From Asterias rubens (Eukaryota > Echinodermata > Asteroidea > Forcipulatida > Asteriidae), in assembly GCF_902459465.1 (NCBI RefSeq), contig NC_047071.1:13722385-13786384 (forward strand): DNA of 64,000 nt, given 5' to 3'. Below are positions 21,689 through 30,761 of this stretch, in pieces. The translations under genes were made by a program, and so were the position numbers. The notes under the pieces were generated by a model, which saw only the letters and a program-made list of their open reading frames with translations, did no database searches and was not told the DNA's origin. How positions within the stretch are numbered: the first letter of the stretch is position 1; the number at the start of each line of letters is the position of its first letter.

Positions 21689-24600
21689 AGCCTTCAGGTC
21701 TCGGTCTCGGTCTTGGTCTCGAACTGTTGGGTCTCGACTACAACACTGGCCCCTGGTAGGATTCGAACCGAGTTCCCTGAGGTGGAAGGCGAGGCAAGAC
21801 ACCACTACATCAACCTGACTCCCTTTTTGAGGACTCATTCAAATTGAGTCACCATTGTCACCAAAAAATCATCAAAAAAGTTGAAATTCTGTTGTGTATT
21901 ATAGCCTACTAAATGATTGAATTGGTCTGGAAGCTGTTTTAACCTCTTTTCTGTTGAAGCTGCTGCAGATTTGGAGATATTTTCTTCTTCACTTTGGTTT
22001 GCTTCCGAGAGTAACTGCTGATTGGCTGTGATTGTCATTCGCCTATAAACAGACAAATAGGGGTGGGAACATGTAACTATTGGTAATTACTTACTTGCAT
22101 ACACACTTACTTGGTAACGAGCAAAGGAGAGCTGTTGATAGTATAAAACATTGTGAGAAACTGCTCCCTCTGAAGTAAACATGTTTTTATAAGAAAAAGG
22201 TAATTTCTCACTCAAATATGAAAAGACTTCAGGCCTGAAGCCTTTTTAAGGCATCTTAAAGCAGACAAATTTGTGCAACAAAAGGATGCTTTTTTCTTTC
22301 ATTATCCTCTTGCAGTTTTGATGACCAGTTGAGTCCAAATTTTCACATCTGTCTTATTTTATGCATACCTGGCAGGATACACCAGGTGAGAATACTGGTC
22401 TTTGACAATTACAAAAGGTGTCCACTGCCTTTAAGCTTCTGATCTTGCCAAAAACTGATGAGTTAACATCAGCCTGGTTTGATGGTTATTTTAAACCCTG
22501 TTTAAATTCAGCTGACCTTGCTTTAAGCTTCTGGTCCTGTTTAATTAGCTCCTCGTTAAACTTTTCAGCATTGCGGGCAATCTCTCTTGTCTCTGCATGA
22601 CCTTTGACCTCATTAAAGAGGTCATTACGAATTGACTGGAAATTATTCACTTGGGAGAAAATAGAACAATAATAATAAGTTTGATATAAACCTTGCTAAA
22701 AGTGGAGGACTACTATTGGTTAGGGGTAATTCAGGAGAGTCAATGTTCACAACTTTTTTTTTAATTGCTTCATTCAAAGGCCTCAAGTTAATGTAACAGC
22801 CGCAGCAATAGTTACTTACAATGATACAAAATCAATAATTTTATGTTGAGAAATAAAACAGCCATCAATTTTTTTCAAATACAGCGTGTAAATTCAAACC
22901 CATCTCTAGATTGATCTTCAATCCAAAGGTTTTTCTCTCAAATAGGTTAATATTGATTATTCCAAATGGCAATAGCTCGGGGTAGGTTCAGATCAACCAT
23001 TAGTTTGACATTACATTAAAGGCAGTGGACACTATTGGTAATTACACAAAATAATGATTAGCACAAAACCTTACTTGGTAACGAGTAATGGGGAGAGGTT
23101 GATAGTATAAAACATTGTGAGAAGCGGCTACCTCTCAAGTGACGTAGTTTTCAAGAAAGAAGTAATTTCCACGAATTTGATTTCGAGACCTCAGATTTAG
23201 AATTTGAGGTCTCGAAATCAAGCATCTGAAAGCACACAACTTCGTGTGACAAGGGTATTTTTTATTTCATTCATATCTCGCAACTTTGACGACCAATTGA
23301 GCTCAAATTTTCACAGGTTTGTTGTTTTATGCATATTTATGTTGAGATACACCAAGTGAGAAGACTGGTCTTTGACAATTACCAATAGTGTCCACTGTCT
23401 TTAATACTAGGTTTCTAAGCGCTGAAACAAGAAGTGTACAGTTTAAAATGAGTCCAGTCCAGTGGAGGCACAAATGTGGACAGGTAGATTGTTCCAGAGA
23501 GTGGGTGTGACGATTGGGTAGGGTTTTCCATGGCACTTAGCTCGGGGTACGGAGGGTTCAGATCAACCGTTAATTTAATGGTGCATTAATTGCTTACCCA
23601 TGATTCCCACAAAGATATTGCGGAATATGAAGGAGCCAATACAGATCCACAACATGATGTAGAACGTAGTGAAGAATCGGTCGGTAACCTTCCACATATC
23701 CATCAGTACCTTATACCATTGATCCAATGTGAAGAGCTGGAACAATGTGATCAGTGCGTTGGTGATAGTACTGCAGGGAACCAGTGAGTATAAGAGTACA
23801 CAAATCTTTTATTTTTTTTTTAAGTGAAGTATCTTGCTCTGGGAAACTAGTGTCACGATCGGGATTCGAACCCAAACTACAATGACTTAACCACTGGGGC
23901 CAATTTCATAGAGCTGCTTAAGCAAAAAATTTTGCTTAAGCATGAAAAAAGCTCGCTAATTTTACACATGTTACTGGCCCAAATTTTATGCCATATACAT
24001 TGCTTGTGACTGGTATTTAGCTGTTGTTTACTTAGCATAACAATTGAGTGGAGTCTTGGCCGATAATCTGATTTTACTAAGCAAGGATTTGTTTGCTAAA
24101 GCAAAATTTTGTGCTTAAGCAGCTCTATGAAATTGGGCCCAGAACTTGAATTTGATGCTCTTCTATAACCACTTGGCCACGACACCCTAAAGAGACAAGT
24201 TTTTGTATCTTGTACCTGAAGCTGTCTTTATAGAGTAAGTCTTGTCGGTCCGACCTCGTGTAGTTATCGAAGAAGATGACTCCAGCGATTGCGAAGATGT
24301 AAGCAAAAAGAAGAAGAAGTAACATGATGAATGTCATAGCCTGAAGGGTATGAAATAGAATGGATGATTAAATCATAACACAAATTCATCTTATATAAAT
24401 TCATCTAAAGGCCTTGGACACTATTGGTAACTTCTTCAAATAACTGTTAGCATAAAAACTTACTTGTTAATGAGCAAAAGGTGTTGTTGATAGTATAAAC
24501 ATTGTGAAACACAGCTTCCTCTGAAGTAACAGTTGTTGAGGAGGTAATTTCTAGCTCAAATATTAAAAGACTTCAGGCCTGAGGGAAGCCTTTTTTATTA

Positions 24601-27600
24601 GGCATCTGAAAGTGCACCAATTTGTGCAAAAAGGGTATTTTTTCTTGTATTATTTTCTTGCAACTTTGCTCTCATTGTGGCTTCTAGAAATGGAGATATG
24701 GGCCCAATTTCATAAAGCCTGTAAGCATAAAAACTTGCTAAGCACAGAAATATTTTGCTTAACAGAAACTGGTTACCAGCCAAATTTAATAGCCAAAGTT
24801 AATAGCCATGACATTTTTCAAAGAAATTTGCTAAGCAGAATTTTCTGCTTTTAAAAACAGCTTTATGAAATTGTGCCATTTAATGACCTTGAAGGCCTTG
24901 GTGATGGCCAAAGCAATGAGTCGAGCCTGCTGGAAGCGAGAAACCATCTTGAGGGAGCGTAAGATACGAAAGACGCGTAGATTACTGACGATGACGCGCA
25001 ACTCCTTCAAATCCCCAGCAGTAAATGCAATGATCTCTGGAACAAATGACTTTAGGGAAAGAAAAAAAAAACAATACTAAGTTTACATTAGCTTTCTGCT
25101 TACTGCTTCTGCTTATGGTCAACATTCTCTGCTAACGAGGTTAGCAAACAAATTCTGCACTAGCTGTGTAAGCAAATAAAATGTACACATGAAAACCCTT
25201 GCTAAACCTGTGAAATACTGAATTGTTAAGATCAGATTTCTCTGCAATCATATATCCTACTTTGCCGAGCCGTGAAATTGGGTTCAGACTTTAGAATTTC
25301 AAAGTGACCCAACAAGAAGATTCTTTGCAATTATAAATTCAAAATGAAATACAAAGTTTTCAAAAAGAAATTAAAGACTTTTTACTAGACAATGAATGCC
25401 ATGCTAATGTTAAGGGCAAGCCCAGAGTCTCTATGGGTGTGTTCGATTAGCTTCCCTGGGTCGGTCGACCCCTGTGTGCTCATCCAGGTGGCGTATTAAA
25501 TTTTTTCCAGGATGAACGTGTGCAGATATTTACCAACGTTCCTCCTCACGTGACCCTTCTCGTAGTGTCGTCAGTGCACCTCGGGCCAGCTCGGGCCAGC
25601 CCCAAGTGACCCAATATAAATAATTTTATATCCTGAAGCTAGCGCCTTGCTCCCTAAAATTATTTGCAAAATGTACCACTGGTTACATCAGCTACATTTT
25701 ACTCACCGCAACTGTCACAATAAAGTCAAAGATATTCCAGCCATTCTTCCAGAAGGAGATAAAGTCGTCCATCCATTTGAGAATGATTTCAATCATGAAG
25801 ATGAACAGGGAACAGTAGTCAAAGATAACTAGGGCTTGATTCAAACCATACAGGCTTGGGTCGTTGTTACCGGATACCTCTGAATGGAAAAATGGAGTTG
25901 AAAGTTCAAAGGCAATAAGCCATTTGCTAGTTAGATTTGAATAATATCTGGTACAATGACTCGCCCCTTAGTTGTGATGCACCGCTTACATTTGAATTCC
26001 TCAGACTACCGAGACAGTTGCTACGCCACGTGATTAGGGGACGGTGAACACCCATACACAATTCTGAATGGATGTGTATGGCACAATAGTACTAGGGTCT
26101 GCTCATCTGGAGGTTGCTATACAAAAGCTTGCCCCCTAATCACATGGCATAGCAACTGTCTCGGTAGTCTGAGGAATTCAAATGTAAAGGGTGCATTGTA
26201 ACTATAAAGTCATTGTACCAGACATTATTCAAATTTAACTTGTAAATGGCTTATTAAAGGCACTAGACACCATTTTGGTAATTTTCAAAGACCAGTATTT
26301 CTCACTTGATGTATCCCAACATATGTATAAAGTACCAAATCTGTGAAACTTTTGACTCAATTGGTCATCAAAGTTGCAAGAGAATAATGAATGAAAAAAA
26401 CACCCTTGTTGCACAAATTTGTCTGCTTTCAGATGCCTAATAAAAGGCTTCAGGCTTGAAGTTTTTTTATTAGATTCAACAAGGCAATTTTCCCTCTGGT
26501 GGTAAGAGGAACTTTAAAAGGAAAATTTTAATTTGTATTGGAACTTTGCATCGCTGTGGGAGCCGTGGGTTAATTTGAGGCCTAAAACTAAGAAATTACC
26601 TGATTGAATTCCAAGAGCGATGGAGTTGGCTAAAATCAAGACCAGCATAAAATTCTGGAAGAGAGAGCCTTCCTGTTGTTAAGGTAATAATGCTAAGTCA
26701 ACTGAGAAAATTGGAAGAGATGGTACAAACTGGGTTCAAAATAACGGCCCAATTTCGAGAAGTTGTTTAGCAGAAAATGCTGCTTTCAGATTGACATGAC
26801 TCTCCTAAAAACATTGCCCTGTGTTTTTTTTTGTGTTTTTTTCTCAAAGTCTTGACGACTAATGAAGCTGAAATTTCTACAGGTAAATTACATCTTCATT
26901 CACAGTGAGTAGGAATTCATGTCGTTGCTTAAAAACTTGATTGACAAAATGTACCAAAACCCTTTAGCGCACAGCTGAGATGGCATGAGGGAAGATGGAA
27001 AGGAAGGGGGTATAGTAAACTTTATAAAAAGGATACTCTTCAGCACAAAATTTGCCCATATATTCAGGGCCGGGTTTCTGGAATTCTTATTGCGGACACG
27101 GTTCTTTCGTCGATCAGTCTTGCTGACCTCTGCTTTATCTTTGCTTGAGTACACCTGAAACTTGACGAGCCCTCCTGGATTGTCTAGCATCATCTTGTGA
27201 AGCTTCACTTTATCTGCAACAGAATAAGTAAAACTTCATATTTCTTAACGGCACTGGATTCATTTGGTAATTCTCATAGACCAGTATTTTCACTTGGTGT
27301 ATCCTAACATGCATAAAATAACAAATCTGTAAAAATTTTGACTCAGTGTATCATCGAAGTTGCAAGAGAACAATAAAAGATAAAAACACACTTGTTGCAC
27401 AAATTTGCGAGCTTTCAGATTTATGAAAAAGGCTTCAGGCCTGAAGTCTTTCAATATTTGAGAGAGAAATTACCCCTTTCTAAAAAATTACGCTACTTCA
27501 GAGGGAGACACTTCTTACATTGTTTTATACTAGCAATATCGGCACTGTATTGCTCGTTACCAACTAAGTTTTATTGCTAACAATTATTTTGAGTGAATAC

Positions 27601-27816
27601 CAACAAGTGTCCAGTGCCTTTTAAAGATGGCATTTGTATTGTATTATTTAATGGTTTACCATATAACTCCTGTGTGTAGTATTTAGGCACATCTGACTGC
27701 CCATGCTCATCAAGACTGTCCAACAGATGAAAGTCCTCTATAAGTTTGGAACGGAAGATCTCGGCTTGGGGAGTAAGCTCGTCAAAAAGTCTCTTAGTGA
27801 TGGCGTTCTCATCCAT
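16841..27816 (-). CDS. CATSPER2: CatSper2, pore-forming subunit of the sperm cation channel (complete, 13 exons)
   Basis: CatSper is the flagellar calcium channel of sperm; CATSPER2 is one of its four pore subunits. Exons on the minus strand: 27816-27660, 27213-27037, 26668-26600, 25879-25707, 25049-24888, 24340-24216, 23770-23598, 22649-22517, 22042-21944, 19249-19199, 18747-18656, 17459-17307, 16848-16841. They total 1,572 nt, 523 residues (human about 530). The N-terminus FRSKLIEDFHLLDSL matches the family. The S4 voltage sensor lies near 209-230 with R210, R217, R220, R223, K226 and R230. S5 is MTFIMLLLLLFAYIFAI, followed by the CatSper2-like YTRSDRQDL. The pore has the CatSper T-x-D-x-W signature (TLDQW, 302-306), then S6. 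A polar coiled-coil tail ends in LWPRDTLFRYFQLMESLQ (from W492), a strong CATSPER2 marker. An in-frame TAA lies four codons upstream of the ATG. Exon 3 needs the weak acceptor GAAG|GC, and the last exon codes only two residues, so those two are less certain. Confidence 0.94.
17531..18000 (+). mobile_element. Family A MITE carrying a foreign segment
   Basis: TTAA-flanked at both ends, but the middle (about 17682-17830) is replaced by GGACCGATCC...CTTGCT. That segment resembles one end and the centre of the MITE at 34045-34235. The second end of the inserted element is missing, so an insertion was followed by deletion. Confidence 0.75.
18001..18315. mobile_element. Rearranged family C MITE sequence
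   Basis: GCTTAGC/GCTAAGC palindromic words with two TACCAGCC...GGTATTC blocks and two CATAGAGCTGCTTAAG-like ends. It looks like two partly deleted family C copies joined together. It follows directly on the preceding TTAA. Confidence 0.6.
18964..19170 (+). mobile_element. Family A MITE, 3' half
   Basis: This begins at the central GAAATCAAGCATCTGAAAGC and runs to the 3' terminus GTCCAGCGTCTTTAA. It ends 28 bp from the donor end of CATSPER2 exon 10. Confidence 0.8.
19640..19740 (-). mobile_element. Tail of the SINE that seeds the 97-bp array
   Basis: Read on the minus strand this gives CTGACTGCGTGGGTTTTCCC, then GAATAATTCTCTGGGTTTTT, matching the SINE at 49528. It adjoins the array and shows that the array was built from a SINE in minus orientation. 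Confidence 0.7.
19741..20233 (-). repeat. 97-bp tandem array of a SINE B-box segment (5 full units plus 8 bp)
   Basis: Units start at 19741, 19838, 19935, 20032 and 20129, each exactly 97 bp and nearly identical. A sixth unit, beginning at 20226, is cut after GCCCCTGG by a hAT element and resumes at 21749. On the minus strand each unit carries GGTTCGAATCC, a perfect RNA polymerase III B box, followed by GGGGCACTATGTTGATTTGG. No A box is repeated. Open frames in all registers arise because 97 is not a multiple of three; they are not genes. It lies in CATSPER2 intron 9. Confidence 0.92.
20234..21748 (+). mobile_element. hAT DNA transposon, degenerate (1,515 bp)
   Basis: Terminal repeats are CAGTGTTGTAG at the left and CTACAACACTG at the right, flanked by a perfect 8-bp target duplication GCCCCTGG (20226-20233 and 21749-21756). 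Both features are diagnostic of hAT. Subterminal zones are packed with GGTCTC/GGTCTCG hexamers (20243-20390 and 21598-21737). The inside keeps only a relic of the transposase C-terminus, and the element is far shorter than an autonomous hAT (usually 2.5-5 kb). Confidence 0.93.
21031..21162 (+). pseudogene. Relic of hAT transposase dimerisation domain (hATC)
   Basis: This frame reads PASSAPVERVFSRGG, then RARLSAEMLGMLMFLKCN and a TAA stop. It matches the hATC consensus in which (S/V)ERVFS and a later RxxLS...MLxFLK are conserved. Upstream in the same frame a stop (TAG) occurs within about 55 bp, and the longer open frame 20625-21068 is in a different register, so the gene has frameshifts and cannot encode an active transposase. 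Confidence 0.9.
21749..21802 (-). repeat. Remainder of the sixth 97-bp unit, right of the hAT
   Basis: Starts with the duplicated GCCCCTGG and continues the unit to GGCGAGGCAAGACA. It then leaves the array consensus at CCACTAC, giving what may be the original SINE head (minus strand GTAGTGGTGTCTTGCC). Confidence 0.85.
22072..22434 (+). mobile_element. Family A MITE, older subfamily
   Basis: The central palindrome here is AGACTTCAGGCCTGAAG instead of GAGACCTCA...TGAGGTCTC. The same older centre occurs at 24406, 26254, 27245, 48266 and 60686, which splits family A into two subfamilies. Confidence 0.75.
23016..23404 (+). mobile_element. TTAA-type MITE family A, full length (389 bp)
   Basis: TTAA at both ends and intact terminal repeats, with the younger GAGACCTCAGATTTAGAATT centre. 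CATSPER2 intron 7. Confidence 0.9.
23897..24140. mobile_element. Family C palindromic MITE
   Basis: Ends GGGGCCAATTTCATAGAGC and GCTCTATGAAATTGGGCCC. The interior keeps GCTTAAGCA and TTGTGACTGGTA words. CATSPER2 intron 6. Confidence 0.85.
24406..24668 (+). mobile_element. Family A MITE, older subfamily, 3'-truncated
   Basis: Left end AAAGGCCTTGGACACTATTG and the centre GACTTCAGGCCTGAGG are present. The copy stops near TTGCAACTTTG, before the 3' repeat. Confidence 0.7.
24700..24880. mobile_element. Family C palindromic MITE
   Basis: Ends GGGCCCAATTTCATAAAGC and CTTTATGAAATTGTGCC. It ends only 8 bp from the donor boundary of CATSPER2 exon 5. Confidence 0.8.
25914..26255. mobile_element. 342-bp long-hairpin element
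   Basis: The arms start AATAAGCCATTTGCTAGTTA and close with the inverse AACTTGTAAATGGCTTATT. An inner pair, GACTACCGAGACAGTTGCTA and its inverse, makes arms of about 130 bp with a small loop around 26060-26110. CATSPER2 intron 3. Confidence 0.85.
26254..26480 (-). mobile_element. Family A MITE, older subfamily, truncated
   Basis: Starts at TTAAAGGCACTAGACACC and shares its first two bases with the end of the hairpin element to its left. It runs through the GCTTCAGGCTTGAAG centre and stops. Confidence 0.75.
27245..27624 (-). mobile_element. Family A MITE, older subfamily, full length
   Basis: TTAA at both ends (27245 and 27621). The centre is GGCTTCAGGCCTGAAGTC. It lies in CATSPER2 intron 1 and fills nearly the whole 446-bp intron. 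Confidence 0.85.
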
Positions 27817-28197
27817 AATGAAGAATTAATGCCACTTTTCCTCTCACGTGAATTGCTTTTTAACTATCACTGCTGAATTAATTAAAGACAACTTCATCAA
27901 ACTTAGCACAGATAATCCATGGCCGATTTCTTCAAATATAACCACTTACATTACTTTTTAGTGCAACTTTGAGTGGAAATTGAAAATCTGCTGAAAAGTG
28001 TTTGTGTCACATCACATGGACCCCTTTGCTTCAATACAGATAGGCCGGAAGTGGTAATTATTTATGATGCATTTTGGGACAGTTTGAGAGTAAGCTATGC
28101 ACGTATCTGGCGTCACGAATGTCCCATCCTATCCCAGGGTTCACTTTAAAAACTGTAGCTAGTTCCTATTTGAAATGGGGTCCGTGTAATTTTGAAT

Positions 28198-28712
28198 GCT
28201 GGTCATCTCGCCACCTGACAAGCTCGCCACCAACAAAGTCGCCCCAAACAATGTCGCCCCCTAGCAAAGTCGCCCCCTGACAATGTCGCCCCCAGCCAAT
28301 GTGGCCCCCTAGCAAAGTCACCCCAGATGTTGTTTGGAAAAATAATTAAGGCTACAATAATTATGGTAAAAAAATATAGTTAAAACATTTTCAGAAAAAA
28401 TTCCATATGAAGTAATGTGCTTGTGGAAGGTCTATAACCCTAACCCTAACCCTAACCTTACCCTAACCTTAACCCTAACCCTAACCCTATACCCTAACCC
28501 TAACCCTTACCCTAACCCTTAACTATTTTCTGGGGGCGACTTTGCTAGGGGGCAGCATTGTCAGGGGGCGACTTTGCTAGGGGGCGACATTGTTTAGGGG
28601 CGACATTGTCAGGGGGCAACTTTGTAACACCTCGGGGCGAGCCGGTTAGGGGGCGACTTTGCAGGGGGCGACTTTGTTGGTGGCGAGCTTGCTAGGTGGC
28701 AAGATGACCAGC
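28198..28712. mobile_element. Fold-back element with minisatellite arms and a telomeric core
   Basis: The left end GCTGGTCATCTCGCCACCTG is the inverse complement of the right end. Each arm is an irregular array of a roughly 16-bp unit (GTCGCCCCCTAGCAAA, GTCGCCCCCTGACAAT) in opposite orientation, so the whole folds back. The spacer holds about 88 bp of telomeric repeat. There is no coding potential. It lies 382 bp upstream of the CATSPER2 start codon, between two divergent genes. Confidence 0.9.
28434..28523 (+). repeat. Interstitial telomeric repeat (CCCTAA)n
   Basis: About 14 units of CCCTAA with some CCTTAA/CCTTACC variants, read on the plus strand. TTAGGG is the ancestral animal telomere repeat. 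It stands at the centre of the fold-back element, not at a chromosome end, since genes continue on both sides. Confidence 0.93.
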
Positions 28713-30761
28713 CCCCGTAATTTTAAATGATAGTGTAACTGTAATGTTAAGCTATGCAATTGCAAAGTATCGCATGTAGACTAGAGTTCATTTAGTTTCT
28801 TCTTTTCTTGCTCATTCTTTCTAGCTATTCAGTTCAACTCAATTCACTTTATTTCCAATCCATATAACATTGCAATTGGATTTGGATTTATAGGCAAACA
28901 ATAATTTACTAGCTAGGTAGTAGGTGAATAGTTTGTACACGAAATGTAAGTGGAGGGGCCCATATTAATTTAAAAAGCAGAGCTTGTCCGGATACCCTAA
29001 AAACAAAGCTCAATGAAAAGGTTTGTGATAAGGCTCAAAAATCAAAATGACAATGACGAGTACGGTGTTGCACGTAAAACTAGCCACACAACTAACGAAA
29101 TAAATCAGCTATTCTATTGGGAAATATCTACGTCTGAACTGAACTCTGATTTGGAAACAAATCTGGTTGCAATTTGGATCTCCTACTTACGAATATTTTT
29201 TTTGCCTTTTTGCTCTGCTCTCCGCCGATGACGAACGTCACACAAACTACGACGCCGGCGAAGATCGCACATCTTCTTCTTCTAACGCCCTAACCTAAAT
29301 TAAAATAAAGAACGCGCACTCTTAAAAGTTTTCCTTCCTTCGAAGTTCGATCTTCCTTCTTCGAGCGAGCGAAACACCCTTAAAAAAAAGTACAAAATAA
29401 CGCCCTCATCGGCATGAAACTTACAGCCAATCACGGGTTCTCCCATTTTACGCCCCCCCTGAAAAAAAGTAGAGGCATAAAGTGTGGCATCGTGTTTATA
29501 GAACCTCTTATAATTATTCTCCACAATATTTGCAATATACAGCACACTAATTTAAGTTTGTTTGATCATGTTCTGATTCTTCCGTAGGCCTACTATACTT
29601 GGTGGTTGCCGTGCAATTTGTTTTGTTTAATCCCTTCTATTCAGGGAGATTGAGTAATTGTAAGTACCATTATTTTGTATTAAAATGTAATCAACATCTT
29701 TAAACTAATAAAGCACTTTATCAGAAGTGCAAATGCTTAGGGGAGAAATATTTATTAACCCCCTCCCCCCCCCCCCAAAAAAAAGGGGGTCCATTTCACA
29801 CTACTAAAGGGTGGGTGTTCAGGTCTCAAGATGTTTTGAGGGGCAGAAAACTATTTGATCTAAAGCACTAAAATCCCCCTGTCAAAAAAGTAGATTTTTA
29901 TACCCTTTTTTTTTTTTTTTAACGGACTTGACAAAGTGTATGGTTTTCAATTCAACACGTTCCATCCACCCCAATGCCACCAAATGTTTTCCTAAACACA
30001 AAAACCCGTATAACAAAGTAAATCATTAAATAAATAGGGGCTCCGACAATATCAAATCATTTTTAACAAAACAAAAACACTCCCGCCCGCCCATATCAAA
30101 ACAACAGTAGGAAACCAGTTTGATGTTTGACCACATTACAAAAACCTTTTGCAAGTTGATCAGGCGCAGCTAGCTGTCTAGTCTGTCGGTGGGACTTTTT
30201 TTTCAACAGCGCCCTCTTCCAAAACTTCATCGGGCAACGACTTTCGACGACTCGATCGCGCGGCCAAAAAAAGTCACCATTCATCTTCTGCTAACTTGAC
30301 GTCCGTGCACGGCCGCGGTACGGCGGACGGGATGACAAACTCGAAACTGCAAACAATACACCGCCTAACAATGGAGTTGCTGTAACGAGAAACCCTACTA
30401 GCTCAAAATGGAAAAGAAGGAATGACTGATACAAAGACGGACAACGTATGTTTTTACGAAGTCACAGTCAGTAGTTTTCTCCCTGTCGTCCGGTTCACAT
30501 GATGAGCCGTTTTGCCGGCCGGCTAGCTGCTGATCGTGTGTCTGTGTGTGGATATAGCGAAACGTGCAGACTTGTCGGGATTTTCCGTAAATCACTATAG
30601 TCTATAGTCTAGAGTAGAGGGAATTTGTCCGTGAATTTCGTTTCTGGACTGGAGTGGAGAAGAATCTTCTTTTAAGTTTTGGCTGTGTACAATACTAATT
30701 TGTGGATTATCAACAAGGACCAGTCCTGTGGCCCAACTGGGTCTGAAAAGTTGGAATAATA
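28713..30761. other. Divergent intergenic region and EPB41L4A 5' UTR/promoter
   Basis: No supported gene. A homopolymer C/A stretch lies near 29760-29785. A local GC- and CpG-richer zone at about 30220-30560, including GGTACGGCGGACGGG, is the best candidate core promoter for the FERM gene. The 5' UTR probably lies between there and 30761. CATSPER2 starts 2.9 kb away on the other strand. Confidence 0.5.

Noticed and set aside
26900..27208. Extension of CATSPER2 exon 2 past 27037
   Set aside because: The frame stays open into the intron (ILFIKFTIPP...), but the protein family requires a break after VLK-S, where a GTATCC donor lies.
28434..28523. A true chromosome end
   Set aside because: The telomeric tract is short, impure and flanked on both sides by intact genes and by its own inverted arms.
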